Origin: an uncultured Prevotella sp.
Lineage (GTDB): Bacteria > Bacteroidota > Bacteroidia > Bacteroidales > Bacteroidaceae
Assembly: GCA_944319915.1 (NCBI GenBank)
Contig: CALUEY010000008.1
Location: 23,230 to 87,229, forward strand
Reading direction: 5' to 3'
Length of the DNA stretch: 64,000 nucleotides
Position 1 is the first letter of the stretch, and the number at the start of each line of letters is the position of its first letter. Shown here piece by piece: positions 43,805 to 51,833 of this stretch. A program made the translations under genes and the position numbers. The notes beneath the pieces are model-generated. The model ran no database searches. It was given only the letters and a program-made list of their open reading frames with translations, and was not told where the DNA came from.

Positions 43805-45055
43805 ATGCAATACATAATAGAACCACCCGCAAGGCTCAACGCCACGATAACGCTGCCGGCATCGAAAAGCATAAGCAACCGCGCGCTCATAATACACGCG
43901 CTGGCCGGAAGCGGCCCAATGCCCGAAAACCTGTCTGACTGCGACGACACCGAGGTGATGGTGCGCGCACTGCGAAGCCTGCCCGATGTGATCGACATAA
44001 AGGCGGCCGGCACGGCCATGCGCTTCCTCACGGCCTACCTCGCCGTTACGCCCGGGGAGCGCACCATCACCGGCACCGAGCGCATGCTCCACCGCCCCAT
44101 AGGCGTGCTGGTGGACGCGCTGCGCTACCTCGGCGCCGAGATTGAGTACGCCGGCGAGGAGGGCTATCCCCCGCTGCGCATCACCGGCCGCAGGCTCGAC
44201 GGCGGCCCGCTCGTGATGGCGGGCAACGTAAGCTCGCAGTATATCTCGGCCCTACTCATGGTGGGGCCAGCGCTGCGGGGCGGCCTGGAGCTGCGGCTCA
44301 CGGGCGAGATAATATCGCGCCCGTACATCGACATGACGCTGTGGCTGATGAACGCGTTCGGCGCCGAGGCCGAGTGGAACGACCTTGACACCATCACCGT
44401 GAAGCCCAAGCCCTACTCAGCCCGCCCGTGGCTGATAGAGAACGACTGGAGCGCGGCCTCCTACTGGTACGAAATGATGGCCCTGAGCCGCACCCACGGC
44501 GACGCGCTGGCCCTCAAGGGGCTGGCCGATGGCAGCATGCAGGGCGACGCCTCGGCACGCTACATCTTCAGCCTGCTGGGCGTGAAGACCACCTTCGACA
44601 CCACCGAGCAGGGCCGCCCCACCACCGTGAGGCTGAAGCACACGCCCCACAGGCTGCCGCGGCTGGAATACGACTTCGTAAACTCGCCCGACATGGCACA
44701 GACGTTCGTGGCCTGCTGCGCCGCCCTGGGCATACGCTTCCGCTTCACCGGGCTGCAAACGCTGAAGATAAAGGAAACCGACCGCATAGAGGCGCTGAAG
44801 ACGGAGATGCGCAAGCTGGGCTACGTGCTGCACGACATGGAGGGCCGCGAGCTGCTCTGGACGGGCGAGCAGTGCCAGGCCGACGACGCGCCTGCCATCG
44901 ACACCTACAACGACCACCGCATGGCCATGTCCTTCGCGCCGCTGGCCTTCGTCCACCCGGGCCTGAGGATAAACGACCCCGGGGTGGTGACGAAGTCGTA
45001 CCCCCGCTTCTGGGACGACCTCAGGCTGGCGGGCTTCACCGTCAGGGAGGCCTGA
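43805..45055 (+). CDS. aroA: 3-phosphoshikimate 1-carboxyvinyltransferase (EPSP synthase)
   Basis: Shikimate-pathway enzyme joining phosphoenolpyruvate to shikimate 3-phosphate, 416 residues. Family motifs are LPASKSISNRALI near the N-terminus, GTAMRFLTAYLA, GNVSSQYISALLM, the ETDRIEAL segment and YNDHRMAMSFAPLA near the C-terminus. It is slightly shorter than the Escherichia coli enzyme, as usual for Bacteroidetes. The start is the ATG at 43805 (MQYIIEPPARLNA). The gene is followed after 93 bases by porW. Confidence 0.95.
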   Translation: MQYIIEPPARLNATITLPASKSISNRALIIHALAGSGPMPENLSDCDDTEVMVRALRSLPDVIDIKAAGTAMRFLTAYLAVTPGERTITGTERMLHRPIGVLVDALRYLGAEIEYAGEEGYPPLRITGRRLDGGPLVMAGNVSSQYISALLMVGPALRGGLELRLTGEIISRPYIDMTLWLMNAFGAEAEWNDLDTITVKPKPYSARPWLIENDWSAASYWYEMMALSRTHGDALALKGLADGSMQGDASARYIFSLLGVKTTFDTTEQGRPTTVRLKHTPHRLPRLEYDFVNSPDMAQTFVACCAALGIRFRFTGLQTLKIKETDRIEALKTEMRKLGYVLHDMEGRELLWTGEQCQADDAPAIDTYNDHRMAMSFAPLAFVHPGLRINDPGVVTKSYPRFWDDLRLAGFTVREA

Positions 45056-45148
45056 AGCCGATGCGGGATATCGCGCCCCACACCGCCCGCAGCGCATTTA
45101 TGCAGCCACAAAGGCAATAAAACACGCCGCCTTGTAGTTTATTTAAAT

Positions 45149-48100
45149 GTGAGACCATCTGCCCGCATAACCATAACCACGCTCATCTCCGCCATCGCAC
45201 TGCTGATGGCGGCAGGGTGTTCCACGAAGAAAAACACAGCCAACACGCGCTGGTGGCACTCCTTCAATGCGCGCTACAACACCTACTACAACGGCAGCCA
45301 GGCCTACATAGAGGGCGAGATAGAGAAGGAAAATGGCAACAAGGACAACTTTACCGAGATTATTCCGCTCTACACCGTGGGCAACAAGGCCAGCCGCGAA
45401 CTGGGCAAGGCCAAGTTCGACCGAGCCATCGAGAAGTCGGAAAAGGCCATAAAGCTGCACAGCATCAAGCGGCGGCCCAAATGGGACAAGCGCCGCCGAA
45501 AGACTGCCAAGGACATTGAGTGGCTGGGCCGCAAGGAGTACAACCCCTTCCTCTGGAAAGCCTGGCTCCTGATGGGCAAGTCGCAGTTCCAGAAAGGCGA
45601 GTTCGACGAGGCCGCGGCCACGTTTTCCTATATGTCGCGGCTCTACGCCACGCAGCCCGAGATAAACGGCATTGCCAGGGCTTGGCTCGCAAAGTGCTAC
45701 ACCGAGCTGGGCTGGCTCTACGACGCCGAGGACGTGATAACCAAGATGAGGCGCGACTCCATGCACTACAAGGCCGTGAGAGAGTGGGACTATACCTACG
45801 CCGACTACTACGTGCGCAGCAAGCAGTACGCCGAGGCCACGGCCTACCTGGCCAAAGTCATCAAGCACGAGAGGCGGCACAAGCAGAAAGCCCGCCAGTG
45901 GTTTCTCATGGGGCAGCTGCACAGCGCGCTCGGAAACAAGGAGGCGGCCTACAAGGCTTACCGCAAGGTGGTGCGCCAAAACCCGCCCTACGAAGTGGAG
46001 TTCAACGCCCGCATAGCGCAGACCGAGGTGGTGGCCGGCGGCGGACGCTCGCGCCAGATGATAAAGCGGCTGCGCCGCATGGCCCGCTCCGACAAGAACA
46101 AGGAATACCTCGACCAGGTGTACTACGCCATAGGCAACATCTACCTCGCCGGGGGCGACACCACCAACGCCATCGCCGCCTACGAGCAGGGCAACCATAA
46201 GGCCACGCGCAGCGGCATCGAGAAGGGTGTGCTGCTGCTAAGGCTGGGCAACCTGTACTGGGAAAAGGAACGCTACAACGACGCCCAGCGGTGCTACGGC
46301 GAGGCCATAGGACTGCTCGACAAGGAGCGGCCCGACTACGAGGAGCTGTCGAAGCGGTCGAAGGTGCTCGACGAGCTGGTGCCTTTCACCGATGCCGTCC
46401 ACCTGCAGGACTCGCTGCAACTGCTGGCCAAGATGCCCGAGGCAGAGCGCAACGCCGCCATCGACCGCGTGATAGAGGCACTGAAGAAAAAGGAGGAAGA
46501 GGAGAAGCGCGCCGCGCAGGAGGCCGCCGTGGAGGAGCAGCTGCAAAAGCAGGGCGCCATGGGCAACAGCCTCACGCCAGGGCGCAGGCCCACCACGCAG
46601 GCGCAGTCTGGCGGCACGTGGTACTTCTACAACCCCATGACGGTGAGTCAGGGCAAGGCCGCCTTCCAGCGGCAGTGGGGCAAGCGGCAGAACGTTGACA
46701 ACTGGCAGCGCATCAACCAAACCGTGGTGAACCTCAACGCCGACGCCCAAGGCGACGCCGCTGCCGCCGACTCGCTCGCGGCCGATGGCACAGAGGCCGC
46801 CACGCAGGACAGCACAGCCCTCGCCACAGGGGCAGAGCCGGGCGACGCCGCAGCCGACACCGCCGCCGGCGACCCGCACACCCGGGAGTATTACATGGCC
46901 CAAATACCGTTCACGCCGGAGCAGAAAGCCGAGAGAGACAACATTATAAAGGACGGCCTCTTCAACTCGGGAGTAATCTTCAAGGACAAACTCGACAACC
47001 TCGGGCTGAGCGAAAAGGCCCTCACCAGGCTCACCACGCAATACCAAGACTACGAGAAGAACGACGAGGCCCTGTACCACCTCTTCCTGCTCTACTCGCG
47101 CATGGGCAACCAAGCCATGGCCGAGGCAAGCCTCGAAAGGCTCAAGACGCTATTCCCCGACAGCAAGTGGACCACACTTCTGAGCGACCCCTACTTCGCC
47201 GAGAACGCCAAGTTTGGCGTACACATAGAGGACTCCATCTACGCCGCCACGTATGACGCCTTCAAGGCCGACCGCTTCGGCGAGGTGAAAGCCAACACGA
47301 AGATATCCGAGGAGCGATTCCCGCTCGGGGCCAACAGGCCTAAGTTCATCTTCATAGAGGGCTTGAGCCTGCTGGGCGAGGGCGACGCCACGGGCTGCAT
47401 GGCCAACCTCAAGCGAGTGGTGGAGGAATACCCGCAGAGCGAGGTGGCCGAGATGGCCGGCATGATAATAAAGGGCGTGCAGGCCGGAAGGGCGCTGCAG
47501 GCCGGCAAGCTCGACCTTGGTGACATATGGTCGCGCCGGGGCGTGACCCTCGAGGCCACCGACTCCGCAGCCACCGACACCCTAAGTGCCGAGCGCTACA
47601 CGGGCTACGTGTTCTTGCTGGCCTACCAGCCCGACTCCGTAAACGCCAACCAGCTGCTCTACGACATGGCCAAGTACAACTTCACCAACTACCTCGTGCG
47701 CAACTTCGACATAGCCGTAGACCAGCAAGGGGGCATCTGCCGCATGATGGTGAGCGGGTTCCTAAGCTACGACGAGGCCCTGCAGTACGCACGCAACCTG
47801 CACGCCAACACTGAGATGGCCGCCAAGGTGAAGGGCTGCCGCCGCATAATAATAAGCCAGGAAAACCTGCCGCTGCTCGGCACCAAGTACAGCTACACCG
47901 ACTACGAGAAGTTCTTCGACGACGCGCTCCGACCGCTCGACATAAGCAAGGAGCAGCTGCTGAACATCCCGGAAAGCGTGGAGCAGCAGGAAGAACCCGA
48001 AGGGGAGCCAGCCGAGGGCGACGGGCAGCAAGACTATCAAGACAACACCGAACCGCAATACAATGGCGGATTCGACTTCGGAGACGACTTTTACCAATGA
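45149..48100 (+). CDS. porW: Type IX secretion TPR lipoprotein PorW/SprE
   Basis: Outer-membrane-associated lipoprotein required for T9SS, 983 residues. The start is GTG; the upstream ATG at 45147 runs directly into a stop. The lipobox is LLMAAGC at about residue 23. The conserved opening TRWWHSFNARYNTYYNGSQAY and the following RAIEKSEKAIKLHSI match the PorW/SprE family. Multiple TPR units fill residues 120-430 and 640-830. A low-complexity region lies at about 450-590 with a Lys/Glu coiled coil. A SPOR-like region ends the protein before an acidic Glu/Gln tail. Its stop overlaps the porX start (ATGA). Confidence 0.85.
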   Translation: MRPSARITITTLISAIALLMAAGCSTKKNTANTRWWHSFNARYNTYYNGSQAYIEGEIEKENGNKDNFTEIIPLYTVGNKASRELGKAKFDRAIEKSEKAIKLHSIKRRPKWDKRRRKTAKDIEWLGRKEYNPFLWKAWLLMGKSQFQKGEFDEAAATFSYMSRLYATQPEINGIARAWLAKCYTELGWLYDAEDVITKMRRDSMHYKAVREWDYTYADYYVRSKQYAEATAYLAKVIKHERRHKQKARQWFLMGQLHSALGNKEAAYKAYRKVVRQNPPYEVEFNARIAQTEVVAGGGRSRQMIKRLRRMARSDKNKEYLDQVYYAIGNIYLAGGDTTNAIAAYEQGNHKATRSGIEKGVLLLRLGNLYWEKERYNDAQRCYGEAIGLLDKERPDYEELSKRSKVLDELVPFTDAVHLQDSLQLLAKMPEAERNAAIDRVIEALKKKEEEEKRAAQEAAVEEQLQKQGAMGNSLTPGRRPTTQAQSGGTWYFYNPMTVSQGKAAFQRQWGKRQNVDNWQRINQTVVNLNADAQGDAAAADSLAADGTEAATQDSTALATGAEPGDAAADTAAGDPHTREYYMAQIPFTPEQKAERDNIIKDGLFNSGVIFKDKLDNLGLSEKALTRLTTQYQDYEKNDEALYHLFLLYSRMGNQAMAEASLERLKTLFPDSKWTTLLSDPYFAENAKFGVHIEDSIYAATYDAFKADRFGEVKANTKISEERFPLGANRPKFIFIEGLSLLGEGDATGCMANLKRVVEEYPQSEVAEMAGMIIKGVQAGRALQAGKLDLGDIWSRRGVTLEATDSAATDTLSAERYTGYVFLLAYQPDSVNANQLLYDMAKYNFTNYLVRNFDIAVDQQGGICRMMVSGFLSYDEALQYARNLHANTEMAAKVKGCRRIIISQENLPLLGTKYSYTDYEKFFDDALRPLDISKEQLLNIPESVEQQEEPEGEPAEGDGQQDYQDNTEPQYNGGFDFGDDFYQ

Positions 48101-49665
48101 GCAACGGACTTTTACTTTGGGCCGACGACGAGATGGAACTGCTCAAGGCCCACCTAATCTTCCTTGAGAAAAAGGGCTACGAGGTGGTGACGGTGACCAA
48201 CGGCACCGACGCCATCGACCAATGCCGCACGCACAACTTCGACCTCGTGCTGCTCGACGAGATGATGCCGGGCCTCAGCGGGCTTGAAACCTTGCAGAAG
48301 ATAAAGGAGATACTGCCTGCCGTGCCTGTGGTCATGGTGACCAAGAGCGAGGAGGAGAACATCATGGACCAGGCCATAGGCTCCAAGATTGCCGACTACC
48401 TGATAAAGCCTGTGAACCCCAACCAGATACTGCTCACGCTGAAGAAGAACATACACCGCCGCGAGATAGTGAGCGAGGTGACGCAGAGCGGATACCAGCA
48501 GGAGTTCAGGCAGATAGCGGCGCAGATAGAGGAGTGCCGCACGCACGCCGACTGGACCGAGCTTTACCGCCGCCTCGTACACTGGGAACTGGAACTGAGC
48601 GGGGCCGACAGCAGCATGGCCGAGATGCTGAGGATGCAGAAGGAGGAGGCCGACAACGCCTTCGCAAAGTTCATAAAGAAGCACTACGCCGAGTGGGTGG
48701 CCGAGCTGCGCCCCGGAGGCAGCACCGAAGGGCGCCCCATGCTCAGCCCCGAGGTGTTCAAGCGCAAGGTGTTCCCGCTGCTCGACGGCGGCGAGAAGGT
48801 GTTCATGGTGGTGCTCGACAACTTCCGTTATGACCAGTGGCGGATGGTGGCCGGGGAGCTGGGCGACCTCTTCGACATCGACGAGGACCTGTACTTCAGC
48901 ATCCTGCCCACGGCCACGCAGTACGCCCGCAACGCCATCTTCAGCGGACTGATGCCCGACAAGATTGCCCGCCTGTTCCCCGGACTGTGGGTTGACGAGG
49001 ACGAAGACGAGGGCAAGAACCTCAACGAAGGCCCGCTCATAGGCACGCAGATTGACCGCTACCGGCGCCACGACACGTATTCGTACCACAAGGTGAACGA
49101 CTCCGCCGCCGCGGAGAAGTTCATGCAGAAGTTCCGGCAGATAGAGAATAACGACCTCAACGTGGTGGTATTCAACTTCATCGACATGCTTAGCCACGCC
49201 CGAACGGAATCGAGGATGGTGCGGGAGCTGGCCAACAACGAGTCGGCCTACCGCAGCATAACGCTCAGCTGGTTCAGGCACTCGGTGATATCCGACCTCT
49301 TCAGGCAGCTCGCACAGGCCAAGTGCCGCGTGGTAGTAACCACCGACCACGGCTCAATACGCGTGGCAAAGCCTGTGAAGATAGTGGGCGACCGCAACAC
49401 CAACACCAACCTGCGCTACAAGCTCGGCAAGAACCTCGGCTACAGCGACAAGGAACTGTTCACCATCAAGGAGCCTGCCAAGGCGCAGCTGCCCGCCCCC
49501 AACCTCAGCACAAGCTACGTGTTCGCCACAGGCAACTCGTTCTTTGCCTACCCCAACAACTACAACTACTACGTGGCTTACTACAAGGACACCTTCCAGC
49601 ACGGGGGCATCTCGATGGAAGAAATGATAATACCGATAATAACGATGACCGGGAAAAAACGATGA
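48097..49665 (+). CDS. porX: Type IX secretion response regulator PorX (receiver plus phosphatase-like domain)
   Basis: Bifunctional regulator of T9SS, 522 residues. The receiver domain (1-120) has [12 protein letters not shown], the phosphorylatable Asp in [21 protein letters not shown] and the Lys in [10 protein letters not shown]. After a helical linker, residues about 205-515 form an alkaline-phosphatase-like PglZ domain with [26 protein letters not shown] and VVTTDHGSI, the metal-ligand segments. There is no DNA-binding domain. Adjacent to porW and tsaE, a common Bacteroidetes arrangement. The partner kinase PorY is not in the window. Confidence 0.93.
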   Translation: MSNGLLLWADDEMELLKAHLIFLEKKGYEVVTVTNGTDAIDQCRTHNFDLVLLDEMMPGLSGLETLQKIKEILPAVPVVMVTKSEEENIMDQAIGSKIADYLIKPVNPNQILLTLKKNIHRREIVSEVTQSGYQQEFRQIAAQIEECRTHADWTELYRRLVHWELELSGADSSMAEMLRMQKEEADNAFAKFIKKHYAEWVAELRPGGSTEGRPMLSPEVFKRKVFPLLDGGEKVFMVVLDNFRYDQWRMVAGELGDLFDIDEDLYFSILPTATQYARNAIFSGLMPDKIARLFPGLWVDEDEDEGKNLNEGPLIGTQIDRYRRHDTYSYHKVNDSAAAEKFMQKFRQIENNDLNVVVFNFIDMLSHARTESRMVRELANNESAYRSITLSWFRHSVISDLFRQLAQAKCRVVVTTDHGSIRVAKPVKIVGDRNTNTNLRYKLGKNLGYSDKELFTIKEPAKAQLPAPNLSTSYVFATGNSFFAYPNNYNYYVAYYKDTFQHGGISMEEMIIPIITMTGKKR

Positions 49666-49666
49666 C

Positions 49667-50080
49667 ATGGAGATAACAATCGACAGACTTGACAACATCC
49701 ACGAGGCCGCGCGCCGCTTCGTGGAGTGCATGGGCGAGGGCAACGTGTTTGCCTTCTACGGAAAGATGGGCGCGGGCAAGACCACATTCATCAAGGCCGT
49801 GTGCGAGGAACTGGGCGTGAGCGACGTGGTCACCTCGCCCACGTTCGCCATAGTGAACGAATACCGCGCCGAACCTTCGGGCGAACTGATATACCACTTC
49901 GACTTCTACCGCATAAAGAAGATTGACGAGGTGTACGACATGGGCTACGAGGACTACTTCTACAGCGGCGCACTCTGCTTCATTGAGTGGCCCGAGCTTA
50001 TAGAGGAGCTGCTGCCCGGCGACGCCACCCGCGTGACCATAGCCGAGCAACCCGACGGCAGCCGCACCGTGAGCTTCTGA
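49667..50080 (+). CDS. tsaE: tRNA threonylcarbamoyladenosine biosynthesis protein TsaE
   Basis: ATPase partner in t6A37 tRNA modification, 137 residues. Walker A is [17 protein letters not shown], followed by [10 protein letters not shown], the HFDFYRI segment and the terminal [12 protein letters not shown]. It begins one base after the porX stop, so it is co-translated with it. Confidence 0.95.
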   Translation: MEITIDRLDNIHEAARRFVECMGEGNVFAFYGKMGAGKTTFIKAVCEELGVSDVVTSPTFAIVNEYRAEPSGELIYHFDFYRIKKIDEVYDMGYEDYFYSGALCFIEWPELIEELLPGDATRVTIAEQPDGSRTVSF

Positions 50081-50110
50081 CCACGGGCGGCGAGCGGCCG
50101 GCCCACGTAA

Positions 50111-50383
50111 GCCCAAAACATTACGCGAGTTCGGGATAAGGATTCTTTCACCCACGTGTCCACCCACGTATTCACCCACGTTCTGGCGGGTTTGCAACCC
50201 GCCAGCTGCCTGTTGCGGGTTTGCAACCCGCAACAGGCTTGTTTCATACACTTCCCCGGGTCACAGACCCGGCCACATCCGCTGGCGGGTTGCAAACCCG
50301 CCAGAACGTGGGTGAATACGTGGGTGAATACGTGGGTGGCGTGTGGGTGAGAGAATCCTTATCCCGAACTCGCCCAAAACATT
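50111..50383. mobile_element. MITE-like element with nested palindromes
   Basis: A non-coding block bounded by 21-base inverted ends (50126-50146, starting CGAGTTCGGGATAAGG, and 50352-50372). Inside these are repeats of an 11-12 base unit CACCCACGTATT (three on the left, four inverted on the right). The centre holds four hairpins: 50183-50205, 50209-50237, 50256-50272 and 50282-50304. The first two and the last share TGGCGGGTT or TTGCGGGTT arms. A 12-base direct repeat GCCCAAAACATT (50111-50122 and 50372-50383) flanks the block and may be a target duplication. No transposase is nearby. A solo copy of the end lies at 61181-61199. Confidence 0.6.
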
Positions 50384-50438
50384 CAACCCAAATTGCAGGA
50401 AAAAGCACCCCAAAACGGCATGGGAAACTGGCGGGGTT

Positions 50439-50548
50439 GCAAAATAGGCCGTTTCAGGAGGCAAAACGGGCCGTTTCAGGAGGCAAAACGGGCCGTTTCA
50501 GGAGGCAAAACAGGCCGTTTCAGGATGCGAAACGGCCTGTTTTGCCAA
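50439..50548 (+). repeat. 22-bp dyad-repeat array, locus 6 (best preserved)
   Basis: Five units of 22 bases start at 50439, 50461, 50483, 50505 and 50527. Units 2 and 3 are identical. Each carries the core AAACGGGCCGTTT or AAACAGGCCGTTT between GC and CAGGAG. The fifth is inverted relative to the fourth, so 50504-50521 pairs perfectly over 18 bases with 50529-50546. The array lies 63 bases past the metallophosphatase stop in a convergent gap. Confidence 0.9.
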
Positions 50549-50610
50549 GTCGCTGGCAGTCAGCTACTTACCAACGGGGATACACAAAAGTGGCAACCTG
50601 GCCCCTGCAA

Positions 50611-51591
50611 TCACTTCATGCGGGTGATGGTGTGTATGGCCTTGCCCGTCTTGTCGAGCATATACATGTTGAGCTGCTTCTTGGTGGCGGAGATTACAGA
50701 GAATCCCTCCGTGCCGGCGCAGAACACAGTTCCCTCCACCGGCTTCACCTTGCGGGCGAGCGAGCCAGACGTGTTGACCACATAGTCGATGCCGTCGCCC
50801 GGCATCTTGATGTGCTGGAAGTTGTGTATGTGGCCGCAGGCGTAGATGTCCACGTTGCCATACTTGCGGAATATGGGCAGCAGCTGGCGCTGCAGGTCCT
50901 GCCGCTCTGTGTCGTCCTTGTCGGTGTCGGCGTATATCGGGTGGTGGCCCACCACTATCACCCAGTCTTCCTTGGCCTGGCTGAGCGTCTTGTCGAGCCA
51001 CGCCAGCTGCGCAGCGTTGTCCTGCTTGGCGGCGTCGGGATACTTGTCGCTCTCCTGGCGGTACTTGGTGATGAGCGGTGTGGTGTCGATGAACACCACG
51101 CGCAGGGTTGTGCCGTCCTCGCTTGCCACGCGGGTGTAATAGCGTGCGGGCATCACCCAGCGGCGGCTCACGTTGGTGTAGTCGAGCACGGCCTGCGTGT
51201 TGCCGCGGTACTCGTGGTTGCCGAGGATGGGGTTCCAGTCGAGCATGAGCTCCGGGTGCGAGTATATCAGCTCGTAGTTGGTCATCCAGAGCGGGTCGGT
51301 CACGGAGCGCACGCCCTCAAAGTGGTGTATGTCGCCAGCGGCGATGATGAACTCGGGGTCCTTCACCTCGGCCACGCGGCCCATCAGCTCGGCCACGGGC
51401 TTCTGCTCGTAGTAGCCGTTGCGGCCCAGGTCGTTGGCCATGTAGAGAATCACGTCGCCGTCCATCTTCTCCCAGTCGGCGGGAGTCTGCGCCTCAGCGG
51501 CTGTTCCGGCGATGAGCGCCACGGCCATCATGGCCACGAGGAGCGCGCCCCTTCTGTAAAGTTTTTCAATCGTTCTCATTGTTGTTGTCAT
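50611..51591 (-). CDS. Secreted metallophosphatase (acid phosphatase type 5-like)
   Basis: Exported phosphomonoesterase-like enzyme of 326 residues. A signal peptide ends near TAAEAQ. Metal-binding motifs appear in order: NDLGRNG, AAGDIHHFEG, ILGNHEY, VVGHHPIY and CGHIHNFQH, the calcineurin-like set with spacing like tartrate-resistant acid phosphatases. The start at 51591 has a second in-frame ATG at 51579 that is equally possible. It lies 242 bases after the TonB receptor on the same strand, which suggests both serve phosphate-ester use. Confidence 0.88.
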   Translation of the reverse strand: MTTTMRTIEKLYRRGALLVAMMAVALIAGTAAEAQTPADWEKMDGDVILYMANDLGRNGYYEQKPVAELMGRVAEVKDPEFIIAAGDIHHFEGVRSVTDPLWMTNYELIYSHPELMLDWNPILGNHEYRGNTQAVLDYTNVSRRWVMPARYYTRVASEDGTTLRVVFIDTTPLITKYRQESDKYPDAAKQDNAAQLAWLDKTLSQAKEDWVIVVGHHPIYADTDKDDTERQDLQRQLLPIFRKYGNVDIYACGHIHNFQHIKMPGDGIDYVVNTSGSLARKVKPVEGTVFCAGTEGFSVISATKKQLNMYMLDKTGKAIHTITRMK

Positions 51592-51833
51592 TGTCTTTTT
51601 GCTTTGCTTGTTTTGTTCTTGTTTGTTCGCAATTGCGTTGCAAAGGTGGATAGGGGTTCTGAAATAAAACTGAAATCAGGCTGCCGCAACCATAATTTAA
51701 TGTGTGTTACAATCCGTGCAGGCAGAAACTGAAAAGAGGCAGCAGGTTTGCTGCTTGCCCGCTGCCTCCCTCATATTGGCCAGGATGCATTTTGGCTGTC
51801 TCCCGGCTCCAGCCTCATGTGATATGCAACTGC

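Noticed and set aside
50439-50548. Possible CRISPR array
   Set aside because: The units are directly tandem with no unique spacers, and no cas genes are nearby.
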